From Candidatus Uabimicrobium amorphum (GTDB lineage Bacteria > Planctomycetota > Uabimicrobiia > Uabimicrobiales > Uabimicrobiaceae), in NCBI RefSeq assembly GCF_009002475.1, contig NZ_AP019860.1, positions 8,119,547 to 8,183,546 on the forward strand: a stretch of 64,000 nt of DNA, written 5' to 3'. Below the pieces are notes generated by a model. The model was not told the origin of the DNA. It made no database searches and saw only the letters and a program-made list of their open reading frames with translations. Below, in pieces: positions 38,752-48,367 of the stretch; positions within the stretch are counted from its first letter, which is position 1, and every line of letters begins with the position of its first letter. Made by a program: the position numbers and the translations under genes.

Positions 38752-39843
38752 ATGAGAGCCATAACTTTTTTTCTATTTTCTTTACTATTTATGGGTTGTG
38801 CAGGCGTTGAAATCACCGAACCGCCACAAAAACAAGACACCGCGCAGACAAAAACCATTGTAAAAACCGTACAACCAAAACTATTCTCCTCAAATGCCGC
38901 TACCAAAAAGATTCTCATTATTCACAGCTATCATCAGGAAATGGAATGGGTGCAAGAGATCAACAACGGTATATCTACAGCACTGCGTAAGCGTATTGGA
39001 ACAGACATCGAAACGCAATACTTTTACATGGACACCAAGCGCAAAACCACCGATAAATGGAAAACGGAAATTTCGCAAAAAGCGCGAGAATTAATCAAAG
39101 ATAACAACCCCGACATCATTATCACCTCCGACGACAACGCCACAAACTATATTGCCGGGCAAATGCGCAACAGCAAATACCAGTTCGTTTTTCTAGGAGT
39201 AAATAGCGAACCTCACGAATATGGTTTTCCCGCAAAAAACGTCACGGGCTTTTTGGAACACGAAGACTTTATTCAAACAGCAAATTTATTAAAAGAAAAT
39301 GATCCGCGCATTGAAAAAGTTGCATTTATTGCTGACAAGAGCCCTTCCACAGAAGGTTTAGAGCAACGAGTACTTGAACAAAAAGATCACATACCCATGG
39401 AAATTGTCGCGGTGGAGAGAATTAGTAATTTCTCCACTTGGCAGCAGGCGGTGCAGAAATATCAAACGCAAAGTGATTGTTTAATTATTGGTCATTACCA
39501 CACGATTAAAGATAGTGAAGGAGAAACAATTCCTGCACCAAAAGTAATGGAGTGGACATTAAAAAACAGTAAAGTCCCCGAAGGAAGCTTTTGGGCTTTT
39601 TCGATAAACCAAGGAGCGTTTTGTGCCATTACGGTTTCTGGCTACCAACATGGTTATCAAGCGGCCAAAAGAGCTTTAGAAATAGTCGATAATAGTAAAA
39701 ACGCCGGAGACTTTGCGATTAAGACAATTCGTAAAGGACAACAAATGATCAATACTACGCGTGCCAAGCAACTTGGCCTACAAGTACCGAAGGACATTCT
39801 CAACAACTCGCGTGTTATTGAACAACAAACGGCTTTGGATTAA
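38752..39843 (+). CDS. Periplasmic binding lipoprotein, ABC substrate-binding-like
   Basis: A 363-residue lipoprotein (LFSLLFMGC, Cys about 16). From about residue 45 it follows the ABC_sub_bind pattern: KILIIHSYHQEMEWVQEINNGI, PDIIITSDDNAT, FVFLGVNSEP, KVAFIADKSPSTEG, then AFCAITVSGYQHGYQAAKRA. The fold is a two-lobed periplasmic binding protein. No permease or ATPase gene is near. Since it starts 8 bases after the FGE-kinase stop, it probably works as a sensor or ligand-binding partner of that kinase rather than in transport (inference). ATG 38752 places the lipobox correctly; a GTG at 38740 would overlap the kinase gene. Confidence 0.82.
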   Translation: MRAITFFLFSLLFMGCAGVEITEPPQKQDTAQTKTIVKTVQPKLFSSNAATKKILIIHSYHQEMEWVQEINNGISTALRKRIGTDIETQYFYMDTKRKTTDKWKTEISQKARELIKDNNPDIIITSDDNATNYIAGQMRNSKYQFVFLGVNSEPHEYGFPAKNVTGFLEHEDFIQTANLLKENDPRIEKVAFIADKSPSTEGLEQRVLEQKDHIPMEIVAVERISNFSTWQQAVQKYQTQSDCLIIGHYHTIKDSEGETIPAPKVMEWTLKNSKVPEGSFWAFSINQGAFCAITVSGYQHGYQAAKRALEIVDNSKNAGDFAIKTIRKGQQMINTTRAKQLGLQVPKDILNNSRVIEQQTALD

Positions 39844-40159
39844 TCGTGTCATGCACTGTGTATCATCCATTTGATTTATAACTGTGTAAACGAATATCCA
39901 TCTCCATGAACAGAAAGGGACGGACCTTGTGTCCGTCCCGACAACGCACTTTGTAAAAGATAGATTTATTGATTCTACTTACACCTTCCGACCTGCCCTA
40001 TCTATGCAACTTGTTTTAACAATGCCTTGCGAGCGTCACCCCTTTCTCTAATTTGAAAAAACTGCCTTTGCTACTTTGGGTGATTTTATATTTGCTTTTA
40101 TTTACACTTATATATGAGAAAACATTATATTTACTTTTGTATATAAAAGGGAGTCTACT
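39844..40159. other. Intergenic region with terminator and upstream region of the PKD-kinase gene
   Basis: 316 bases with no gene. The first part has a 9-bp GC-rich hairpin (39917-39939). The last 100 bases are very AT-rich, with TTTACA at 40101 and TTATAT/TATATT near 40125-40131 as a possible promoter, then GGGAG before the ATG at 40160. Confidence 0.5.
39917..39939 (+). terminator. GC-rich hairpin after the binding-lipoprotein gene
   Basis: Arms gggacggac (39917-39925) and gtccgtccc (39931-39939) pair perfectly around a 5-base loop, 74 bases after the stop. No T-run follows, so termination is likely but not certain. Confidence 0.55.
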
Positions 40160-43100
40160 ATGACAGAAGAACGAAAAAAAGATGATGAACCTAGCCATGA
40201 AAAAACCGTGGAGTTTTCGCAGCAACAAACAAGCGATCCAACAATGTTTATTCCTAAGACTGCACATAGTTCTTCTGCTCCTGTGACCATTAACGAAAAG
40301 GACGGTGTTAGTGATCAGACCATCGTCGAAAATCACAGCAGTCCACAAACAGTGATCAGCGGTAATGACCAAACGATCCTACACGAAGAAGCTACCCTCA
40401 ATAGTAAAGTAGAGCGACAAGATCATCCGACGGAGTTCATTCACAGCCAAAGCGATTATGCCCAAAAAGCATCGGAAGCGATCGACTGGAAAAATATCAA
40501 ACCAGGAGACAAAATCGGACGCTACGAAATTCAATTAAAAATTGGTATGGGAGGAATGGGTGCTGTATTTAAAGCTTTTGACAATACTCTACAACGCGTT
40601 GTGGCAATAAAATTGGTATTGGGAATTAGCAACAACGATCGTTTTCTCATCGAAGCCCAAACAACAGCAAAGCTAAATCATCCCAACATTGTTAGTCTTT
40701 ACGACATCGTCGAACTGGGTGAAAATAATTTTGCCATGGTAATGGAATACATCGATGGAAAAACTTTGGGCGACATTTTACGTGAAGAGCAGGTGCTTGA
40801 GGTAGAACAGGCCTTACGCATTATTCGCGATGCGGCGCGCGCGTTACAAAAAGCCCATAAAGTGCAAATTATCCATCGCGACATTAAGCCTGGTAACATT
40901 ATGATCGACAGTGGTGACACCGTAAAGGTTACGGACTTTGGTCTAGCAAAAATGCTTTCGGTGAACAATGACGTGCAATTAACGCAACCCAATATGATTC
41001 TTGGTACTCCCGCCTACATGTCACCTGAGCAAATCCAAGGAGGTGTTGTTGATGGCAAAAGTGATATCTATTCGCTAGGTGTTACTCTATACCAATTGCT
41101 CAGCGGACAGCTACCAATTGTCAGCTCCGACTTGATGGAGCTATTAGCTGCACATATTCAAAATCAATTGGTTTCCATTGAAGAAATCAAACCGGAAATT
41201 CCACGCAATGTGGTGGCCATCGTCAATGGTATGTTGACAAGTGACCACAACAAAAGATGGGACACCCAAAATGTCATTTCGGCAATAAGCACTTACCTGA
41301 ACGAAAGTTTCGACAGTGTTCATCGTTCGACACAACGCGAAGTACTCCTTGAAGATCATTTTTTTGCACAACACATGAAAAATGGACAACAACAAGAGAA
41401 AAAAGGCGCGTTGTGCGAAGCAATATTCGAATATCAAAAAGCTTTTGAGAAAAGACCTACTGCAAAAGCCGCCCTAGAAAAAGTAGATGCTTTACGCAAG
41501 AAAGTGATTGAAGACATCCATCAAAAAATGAAATGTAATTCTTGGCAAGAAGCAATAGACCTTTGCTATAAAATGCAAGAAGTTCTTCCCGAAGAACGCG
41601 AGGTGGCCTATCTGCGAACTATTTGTGAGGGGCATCTAAAAAATCAAGGTTTAAAAAAACAATTTGCGTATGTGAGCATTTTCGTGGTTATCGTCGTTTT
41701 GCTTTTTAATTCTTTATCATCACCAACCGAATACGACTGGTCATCCACAGAACAGCGCATCAATACATATATTACAAATCGTGAGTGGGGAAAAGCTTTA
41801 GGGACTCTAGAACAAGCAAGGCAACTCGACCAAAACAACGCCCAACTCATTGATAAAAAAATAATCATCGTCGAACAGTGGCGTACAGCACATGAGAAAG
41901 AAATCGCCGGTGAACAACAACAGGCGCTGCTCATCTATGAAAAAACGCGTAACATGTTAGAGGGACATTTACGCGAAATTATCAATCAGCAACTGGCACA
42001 ATGCAAAGATAAAATCAAAGAACAGACAATATACGAAACCTATATGAGCGAAGGAGAAAAGCTGCTAAAAGATGGCTCTATAGAACAAGCAATCTCGATG
42101 TTTAACGAAGCAAAAAAACTTGACGTAGACAAATCATTAAAGGAACAGGCCAATCGCAAGCTTATTCTTGCGAGCAGTTACGAAAAGAAAGAGGTTATCG
42201 TTGTTAAAAATAATCCTCGGCCACAAAATATTCACAAAAAAAATACGCCTAAAAACCGTCATAATCGCCATAAAATCGATCCCAAGCGACAACACAAATT
42301 CACAAAAATACATTTGGCCACAGATGAAAAATGGAACCTAGCGTTACGCCAAAAACAGCAAAGAAATTGGGAACAAGCTATTGTAATTTTACGCAGTATG
42401 TTCGAAGACCCCAAATACAAATTGGTCAAACTAGATGTAAAACGCCAAATGGAGGAATGTTTTGCATGGCAGTATATTGAAGAGGCGCAAAAGTCTATTG
42501 AAAAGCGCCAGTGGGAAGAGGCGGCCGATTTTTATCTCAAAGCTTTTCAACATTCCCCTGGGGTAGTAAAGGCGCTTGATCCGGTCAAAAAGTCCAACAT
42601 GCTCAAAAGGTTTGCTTCAAAAGCGCAGCAATTAGAAAAAGCCATTGCCCAAAAAAATTGGCAAGTGCTACGCAGTGTTTTTTGGCGCATGGGCGAGGAA
42701 CAGCAAGATTTATTTTTAGCACACTATCGTTCGCAACTAAAAAATATGCCTGCTCCGCAGATTAATGTCACACTACCTCCGCAAGCACAACTTGGAAAAA
42801 AACTCACATTCTTAGCGAGTTTTTCCCCACAGTTACAACAAAACATCCAACTATTGTGGAATTTTGGCAATGGGGAAACCAAAGCCGGGTGGCATACCAG
42901 TCACACATACTACAAACCGGGAACATTCGTTGTAAAACTCAATATCGATGATGGTATCAACTATTATGAAAAAGTACTGCGTAATTACAATGTTCAAGGA
43001 ACGATGAACGTCGATGTGACATGGGAAATGAAAGAGCTAGAAAATGGCTTTTATGAATTTAGTGTTGCAGAAGATTTCAGCGACACTTTTTATACCTGGA

Positions 43101-44248
43101 AATTTGCCGATGGCAATGTGCGTTGTGGAAAACGCGTGCGTTATAAATTTGCGTACTCTGGTAGACAACTCGTGGAATTGGTAGTATTCTCTCCCAAAGG
43201 TAAAAAAAGTGTGAAGCGTAAAGTAAACATACTACACGCAGATCACTTTTTAGAAAGACGCAAAAAAGTTTATCGTCGCGTACAACAAATGGGTAATTTG
43301 GCGATGGCAAAAAGCACAGTTGTTGATTTACCCGCAGAAGTCGTCGATGCGCGTCTTGCTTTTGGTGGAGCATATGTTGTACTGCGTTTACAAGATTCGC
43401 GGCGTTTAAAAGTATACAGTTTACTTCAACGTAAATTTATCAACGATATCGCGATGCCTGATGTTTCATCTGTTTTCGCTACGGGTGGAAGCTACTTAAT
43501 CGCCTACTCAAAAAACAATAACTTAATCATCGTTTATGACTACTTAACGCAAAAAATTCACAAACACAAAGACTTTCCACATAAAATTATCGACATTGTT
43601 ATGGGGTTAGACAATGATCGTTTGGCATTTGTCACGATTCTCGAAGAAAAAGGGCGTAGAGGTAGTGAACGCAAGTATGCACTCATGGATACCACGACGT
43701 TTAATATTTCCCCACTGGCGCTGAACACACAATATTCGTATTATGCAAGTACTAGATATCGTCTAAATTGGCGTAGCGATGCGTACTTATACAACTTAAC
43801 ATGTCACCAAAACAGCGGTTCTCCCTGGGGAGTGCAGTGGATGTATTTACGCAACGCGCGTCTTGAAACAAAACGTGAACACAATACCCGGGGCTATCTT
43901 CCTTTGGAACTAGAAGGTCAATACGTATTTTGTTCGCAAGGGACTATTTTGAAAAACAGCCCTAGTTCGCAAATTCATCGTGAACGCTCACACATATTCC
44001 CCATTTATGGTTCGAGCTATTACGTTGCATACAAAAAAGGGAAACGCTATCGCGATCCGGGGACATTTCAAATTAAAGATGTTTATACCCTTGACGTAAT
44101 CAAAGAAGTAACGGAGGGACAGTCTATTACCGCACACCCATATCATGTAAAAGATTTTCATTTTATCGCCTCGGCGATTTCCGATACGATGATTCAGATA
44201 AAAAAGAATAAAATGCATGTTTTTTCGTTGGGTATCTTGGGTAGGTAG
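40160..44248 (+). CDS. Ser/Thr protein kinase with TPR-like, PKD and beta-propeller regions
   Basis: A 1362-residue membrane kinase. The first 115 residues are polar and Ser/Thr/Gln-rich. The kinase at about 120-385 is intact (GMGGMGAVF, VAIKLVL, HRDIKPGNIM, DFGLAKM, SPEQ). A helix (YVSIFVVIVVLLFNSL) is at about 500-518. Repeated helices of TPR type follow (about 530-860), with a very basic patch near 690-710. A PKD-like beta domain is at about 880-970 (LLWNFGNGE, SHTYYKPGTFVVKLNI), with a second, weaker PKD-like stretch after it (YTWKFADGN). The last 300 residues look like propeller blades. GGGAG precedes the ATG. It may sense a surface or extracellular cue; the ligand is unknown. Confidence 0.92.
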   Translation: MTEERKKDDEPSHEKTVEFSQQQTSDPTMFIPKTAHSSSAPVTINEKDGVSDQTIVENHSSPQTVISGNDQTILHEEATLNSKVERQDHPTEFIHSQSDYAQKASEAIDWKNIKPGDKIGRYEIQLKIGMGGMGAVFKAFDNTLQRVVAIKLVLGISNNDRFLIEAQTTAKLNHPNIVSLYDIVELGENNFAMVMEYIDGKTLGDILREEQVLEVEQALRIIRDAARALQKAHKVQIIHRDIKPGNIMIDSGDTVKVTDFGLAKMLSVNNDVQLTQPNMILGTPAYMSPEQIQGGVVDGKSDIYSLGVTLYQLLSGQLPIVSSDLMELLAAHIQNQLVSIEEIKPEIPRNVVAIVNGMLTSDHNKRWDTQNVISAISTYLNESFDSVHRSTQREVLLEDHFFAQHMKNGQQQEKKGALCEAIFEYQKAFEKRPTAKAALEKVDALRKKVIEDIHQKMKCNSWQEAIDLCYKMQEVLPEEREVAYLRTICEGHLKNQGLKKQFAYVSIFVVIVVLLFNSLSSPTEYDWSSTEQRINTYITNREWGKALGTLEQARQLDQNNAQLIDKKIIIVEQWRTAHEKEIAGEQQQALLIYEKTRNMLEGHLREIINQQLAQCKDKIKEQTIYETYMSEGEKLLKDGSIEQAISMFNEAKKLDVDKSLKEQANRKLILASSYEKKEVIVVKNNPRPQNIHKKNTPKNRHNRHKIDPKRQHKFTKIHLATDEKWNLALRQKQQRNWEQAIVILRSMFEDPKYKLVKLDVKRQMEECFAWQYIEEAQKSIEKRQWEEAADFYLKAFQHSPGVVKALDPVKKSNMLKRFASKAQQLEKAIAQKNWQVLRSVFWRMGEEQQDLFLAHYRSQLKNMPAPQINVTLPPQAQLGKKLTFLASFSPQLQQNIQLLWNFGNGETKAGWHTSHTYYKPGTFVVKLNIDDGINYYEKVLRNYNVQGTMNVDVTWEMKELENGFYEFSVAEDFSDTFYTWKFADGNVRCGKRVRYKFAYSGRQLVELVVFSPKGKKSVKRKVNILHADHFLERRKKVYRRVQQMGNLAMAKSTVVDLPAEVVDARLAFGGAYVVLRLQDSRRLKVYSLLQRKFINDIAMPDVSSVFATGGSYLIAYSKNNNLIIVYDYLTQKIHKHKDFPHKIIDIVMGLDNDRLAFVTILEEKGRRGSERKYALMDTTTFNISPLALNTQYSYYASTRYRLNWRSDAYLYNLTCHQNSGSPWGVQWMYLRNARLETKREHNTRGYLPLELEGQYVFCSQGTILKNSPSSQIHRERSHIFPIYGSSYYVAYKKGKRYRDPGTFQIKDVYTLDVIKEVTEGQSITAHPYHVKDFHFIASAISDTMIQIKKNKMHVFSLGILGR

Positions 44249-44277
44249 TTTGAAATTTGGAAGTTTAATTGCCTTAT

Positions 44278-44317
44278 TCACGCTCAAAGAGAACACGAAA
44301 AGTTTTCTTGAGCGTGA
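44278..44317. terminator. Hairpin between convergent kinase and pseudokinase genes
   Basis: Arms tcacgctcaa (44278-44287) and ttgagcgtga (44308-44317) are exact complements; pairing extends inward imperfectly. It lies between two stop codons (44248 and 44327), as a bidirectional terminator would. Confidence 0.5.
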
Positions 44318-44326
44318 GGTGAAATC

Positions 44327-46840
44327 TTATAATAAAAATTGTTGCTTCACTTCTCGCAGTTCATCCAAAAATTCTTTCATTGAGGCAAATCGAGATTCTG
44401 GAGCTATCAACCTCGCAATTAGCGATGCGACATAGTGTTTGTAATTACAAAATTCTGCGCGGCTAAAAATGCTTTCTATGATTATTCCCAAAGAGTATAT
44501 ATCGCAAGTAGAATTTACTTTTTTCAAGGGATCGCAACACTCACAGTCTACATTTTTCTCAACAGACAATTGTAAATCTACAAGCAACACATCTCTTCCG
44601 TTTACCAAAACATTTTGCACATTTAGGTTACCATGCACCAAATGTAAACGATGTAGTCTTTCTAATATCACACCGACCTTTTCAATTATGTTTAATAACC
44701 GCGAAACATCTGTCTTATGGATGATTTCTGACAAAGCAATACCCTCTAGTGGTTCGCAAACGACATAAGTCTTGCTGTTTTTTTGCCAAAAATCCATATA
44801 CCTCATAATCCCTAATGGCTGATGAAAACACAAAGTTTTCAATTTTTCTTTATCGATATTTTGCGAAAAACAATATGCGACATACGCATTTTCATTCAAA
44901 TCCCAAACATCAAATACCGTTTCACTCACTTGTGATTTGAACAGGTACTTTGCTTCGGGAAATTCTTTATCCATTTGTAAATGCATCTTGCACACGCGAC
45001 ATGTCCAATTTTCATCCTGTTGAATCTTAGTGTACCAACCACAAGCGTTGCAAAACAAGTTGTACACCATCTCCAACTGTAATTTTTCTTTGATTTGCTT
45101 CAGGCTAGAATGATGGTTTGTCATTTCATCAATAATGCTTTTCATCGTCTCGTATATTGGTGGGTGAATTATTTTCGAGGCCTGCGTAGAAAAATTCAAT
45201 AACTTTTGCAAAAGGGAACCCACAAATCCAATATCAAGAGCCACTAGTTCCTCAAAGGGCCGCTGTTTTATTAAACTATTTTTTATGTGGTATAGATATG
45301 GATTTACGAGACACACTTTATTTTCGTTATCAATGTCAACAAATATATCGCGAAGTGTTAAATCCCCACAAGCAATTTTATTTTCATGTAAATACTGAAG
45401 AGCATCCACTATTTGCAAACAAAGATCAACCACCTTATGTGGTGTCAGTATTGCTTTCTTTTGCAAAACAATTTCGAGATTTTCACCGCGCATGTACTTT
45501 TGGAGTAACAAAAAGTAGCCCGTAGCTTTTTGTTCACAGTGATACCACTCGACTACGCCACGAACAGGTTTTGATGCTATTTTCAATATTTTATCCAACA
45601 AAGAGAATGAGTGAACATCTTTTATAACCTTCATTGCCGCAAGTCGATGTTGTTGTTCATCGAAAACTAAAAAACTATTTGTCCCCAGTTGTCTCTTTAA
45701 CAAGTATCGTCCATTTACCTTTTTATTATCCACATCTTCTTCGAGAATATCCCCCATCGAAGTTTCTAAAGTACATAAGGTTTCTTCCACATTTTTTTGG
45801 AAAAAATGTTGCACAACTTTGTCATCTAATTCACGCACACTATTCAGTTGATTTTCGAGTTGTAATGCCTGCTGTAGCTGGTGAATCATATCGTCTAATG
45901 TCAAACGTTGTTCTGCGTCGTGGTGCATGGCACATTCAACAATTTTCACAAGTTTTTCACTAAGGTACGGATTATATTCGCCAATGCGTTTATAGTTATT
46001 CTTCAATTTAGCATAGAAAAGTTTATCCAAAGTCCGATATTCACTGAATACCTTCACACCCGTAAGTGCTTCAAATAAAACAGCTCCAAGAGCGTACACA
46101 TCACTCGCCGTTGTTCGCCCTTTTTTACTATTACGTATTCTTTCTAAAGGCATTTCCGCAACGCCTTCAGAAATGCCAAGACAACTCCTATGTTGGTCCA
46201 GATCCAGATTTATAAAAATATGGTCGTTGTATTTTTGAAGTCGAATACTCCAATCTTTGGAGATAAGTATATTTTTTGACAAAATCTCAGCGCCTGTATA
46301 ATCATTGCTGTGCAAATACTGAATCGCTTTTGCGATACTTAAAATTATGGAAACTACGTGGCGAGGGATAATACGCCGTTGCTCTAAACAATATTGTAGC
46401 GTATCCCCCTCCACAAAATCGTACACGGCAAAATAGCGACCATTATGAACTCCAAGGTCGTGGTAGTTATATAAATTTTGATGTTTGAATTTCATCGACG
46501 GCCGAAATTGTTCACACACCTTCTCACCTTTAAGTGCAAAAACCCTTATAAACACTTTTTTGCCCGTTGACATATCCTCAGCAGTATAAATACGAGTATA
46601 ACGATCCTCTTCTGTTTGTTTGATCACGCGATAACGATTTGCCAGTGTAACATTTCCGTGAGATTTGACTTTATTAGAGAATGAAGGTTGAACGTTGGCA
46701 TTGTTCGTATTGTCCGTACTATTGAAGATCACACGATTGCATTTACAACACAATAGATGAATCAGTGCGTTGACGGGCTGTATTCGTATTTGCACGCATG
46801 AATTGCACTGCGGGCATTGAATTGTGTATTCTTTTGGCAT
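44327..46840 (-). CDS. Triple pseudokinase with two zinc ribbons
   Basis: An 837-residue soluble protein with three kinase-like domains, none with a full catalytic set. Residues 9-36 are a zinc ribbon (CPQC, then CCKC). Kinase-like domain 1 (about 66-335) keeps the ASDVYALGAVLFEALTG C-lobe, but its catalytic loop reads TGAEILSKNIL. Domain 2 (about 372-600) reads CGDLTLRDIF and NPYLY in place of DFG. A second zinc ribbon (CNAC, CRVC) lies at about 610-635. Domain 3 (about 650-835) reads HGNLNVQNVL and VDLQLS, and keeps CDIYSLGIIIESIFS. It probably binds nucleotides or other kinases as a scaffold rather than phosphorylating. No membrane helix. It sits alone, convergent with the PKD-kinase. Confidence 0.88.
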   Translation of the reverse strand: MPKEYTIQCPQCNSCVQIRIQPVNALIHLLCCKCNRVIFNSTDNTNNANVQPSFSNKVKSHGNVTLANRYRVIKQTEEDRYTRIYTAEDMSTGKKVFIRVFALKGEKVCEQFRPSMKFKHQNLYNYHDLGVHNGRYFAVYDFVEGDTLQYCLEQRRIIPRHVVSIILSIAKAIQYLHSNDYTGAEILSKNILISKDWSIRLQKYNDHIFINLDLDQHRSCLGISEGVAEMPLERIRNSKKGRTTASDVYALGAVLFEALTGVKVFSEYRTLDKLFYAKLKNNYKRIGEYNPYLSEKLVKIVECAMHHDAEQRLTLDDMIHQLQQALQLENQLNSVRELDDKVVQHFFQKNVEETLCTLETSMGDILEEDVDNKKVNGRYLLKRQLGTNSFLVFDEQQHRLAAMKVIKDVHSFSLLDKILKIASKPVRGVVEWYHCEQKATGYFLLLQKYMRGENLEIVLQKKAILTPHKVVDLCLQIVDALQYLHENKIACGDLTLRDIFVDIDNENKVCLVNPYLYHIKNSLIKQRPFEELVALDIGFVGSLLQKLLNFSTQASKIIHPPIYETMKSIIDEMTNHHSSLKQIKEKLQLEMVYNLFCNACGWYTKIQQDENWTCRVCKMHLQMDKEFPEAKYLFKSQVSETVFDVWDLNENAYVAYCFSQNIDKEKLKTLCFHQPLGIMRYMDFWQKNSKTYVVCEPLEGIALSEIIHKTDVSRLLNIIEKVGVILERLHRLHLVHGNLNVQNVLVNGRDVLLVDLQLSVEKNVDCECCDPLKKVNSTCDIYSLGIIIESIFSRAEFCNYKHYVASLIARLIAPESRFASMKEFLDELREVKQQFLL

Positions 46841-46984
46841 TTTACATTTCTATATTGGTAATAACGATCACATAATATTAGACATATTCTACATTATTAA
46901 CCAAATTGTACCAATAGAAAGTTTATCACACCAAAATCACACACAATTCAAATATTCTAATATAAAGATATAAAAATATATCTA

Positions 46985-47013
46985 TTGACAACCACACTAT
47001 GCACAAGTAAGAT
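46985..47013 (+). promoter_or_regulatory. Promoter of the YeiH-type transporter gene
   Basis: A perfect TTGACA at 46985-46990, 17 bases, then TAAGAT at 47008-47013 (four of six). The RNA start would lie about 60 bases before the ATG at 47081. Confidence 0.55.
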
Positions 47014-47080
47014 ATTCAAGATTTACGCGGTTTTATCAAAAAAGTAAATTATCTTTCCGTCGGACAACAGAGAGTTGACA

Positions 47081-48109
47081 ATGAAAATAAAAGAATTTTT
47101 ACCTGGACTAACGCTCGTTACCATTCTTGCCATCGTTGTGCACTTCGGTCACCAAGCATTACCTGGTACATATCAAAAAATTATTGGGCAAGTCGTTCTC
47201 GGCATGCTAGTGGGACTTATTATTGGTAATACTGTTGGTGTTGCCGATACTTACAACAAAGGCATTCGTTTGTGTTTTGGACACGTCCTAAAATTAGCCA
47301 TTATTTTACTGGGAGTACGTATCTCTCTAGCACAAATTGCTGCCATTGGAGGGACAGCCTTACTGTTAGTGGTGGCCCTTATCTTTTTAGCCTTAATCAC
47401 CACCTTTTGGTTGGGGAGGTGGCTAGGAGTCTCGCCTAAACTTGCGGCACTAATAGGAGTAGGGACGGCAGTATGTGGCAATACGGCTATTTCCGCTGTA
47501 GCTCCAGCAATCAAAGCCAAAGATGAGGAAATGTCTTTTGCTATTGCTGTAAATACACTCATCGGAACATGTGCGGTTTTTATATATCCATTGCTGGGGG
47601 AATATTTACATTTGAGCGACACATTCTTCGGTTTTTGGGCAGGCACTGCTGTCAATGACACCTCGCAAGTTGTGGCAACAGGTTTTGCTTACAGTGAAGA
47701 TGCGGGGAAATGGGCTACGACAGTAAAGTTAACGCGTAATGCTTTAATGGGTTTTGTCATTGTCGCCATGACTTTCATCTACAGTGATCAAGATAATGAT
47801 ACCCAACAAGCACCTTTTTGGAGCAAAATTAAATTGCCGCTGTTTGTCGTGCTGTTTTTGGCGGTAGCTGCCATCAATTCTGTAGGTTTTTTCAAGTGGC
47901 TGGATGAGGTTACTCCCATAGCGCTCATTGAAAATGTGAAAATCATTACCAAATTTCTCATTTTAATGGCACTCATTGGCGTGGGATTAAACACGCGCTT
48001 TACCTCAATGAAAAAGATTGGCTACAAACCTCTTCTACTTGGTATTTGCGTGGCAACGATTGTTTCGTGCACAAGTTTTGCCTGTATCTATTTTCTTAAA
48101 CTAGGCTAA
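47081..48109 (+). CDS. yeiH: YeiH/UPF0324 family putative anion exporter
   Basis: A 342-residue inner-membrane protein with about ten helices. Family marks: LGMLVGLIIGN, LKLAIILLGVRISLAQI (about 70-88), GVGTAVCGNTAISAVAPAIKA (about 124-144), and FWAGTAVNDTSQVVATGFAY (about 186-205). The family is annotated as putative sulfate or sulfonate exporters, with scant direct proof. ATG 47081 is preferred to a TTG at 47075; a GAGAG lies before it. It stands alone with its own promoter and is followed by an inverted-repeat element. Confidence 0.9.
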   Translation: MKIKEFLPGLTLVTILAIVVHFGHQALPGTYQKIIGQVVLGMLVGLIIGNTVGVADTYNKGIRLCFGHVLKLAIILLGVRISLAQIAAIGGTALLLVVALIFLALITTFWLGRWLGVSPKLAALIGVGTAVCGNTAISAVAPAIKAKDEEMSFAIAVNTLIGTCAVFIYPLLGEYLHLSDTFFGFWAGTAVNDTSQVVATGFAYSEDAGKWATTVKLTRNALMGFVIVAMTFIYSDQDNDTQQAPFWSKIKLPLFVVLFLAVAAINSVGFFKWLDEVTPIALIENVKIITKFLILMALIGVGLNTRFTSMKKIGYKPLLLGICVATIVSCTSFACIYFLKLG

Positions 48110-48148
48110 AAATAGATAGGTAACTGGTAACGCTTACCAACTAACTAA

Positions 48149-48235
48149 GGGTGTCATCCCTGGCTTGACCAGGGATCCAGGCGTTTACAAGTCAACTTTA
48201 TATCGTGGATTCCTGCTTTCGCAGGAATGACACCC
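48149..48235. repeat. 87-base intergenic inverted element with two internal hairpins
   Basis: Ends gggtgtcat (48149-48157) and atgacaccc (48227-48235) are exact inverted copies. Inside are hairpins ccctgg-cttga-ccaggg (48158-48174) and attcctgc-tttc-gcaggaat (48209-48228). This plan is typical of dispersed REP/MITE-like palindromes found between genes in many bacteria. It lies 39 bases after the transporter stop and 132 bases before the rsmB stop. The hairpin at 35092 shares the tgtcatcc arm. Confidence 0.75.
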
Positions 48236-48367
48236 TGGGGAAGTCTTCATTTCACTTCCTCCTTTATGTAAGCGATTACTAAGTAGTCACTTACATAAAC
48301 TCGCCGTTATTAACTCTGTAGCGGTATCATACACCAAAATTTTGCCCAACGATCAAATAAATAAAAA

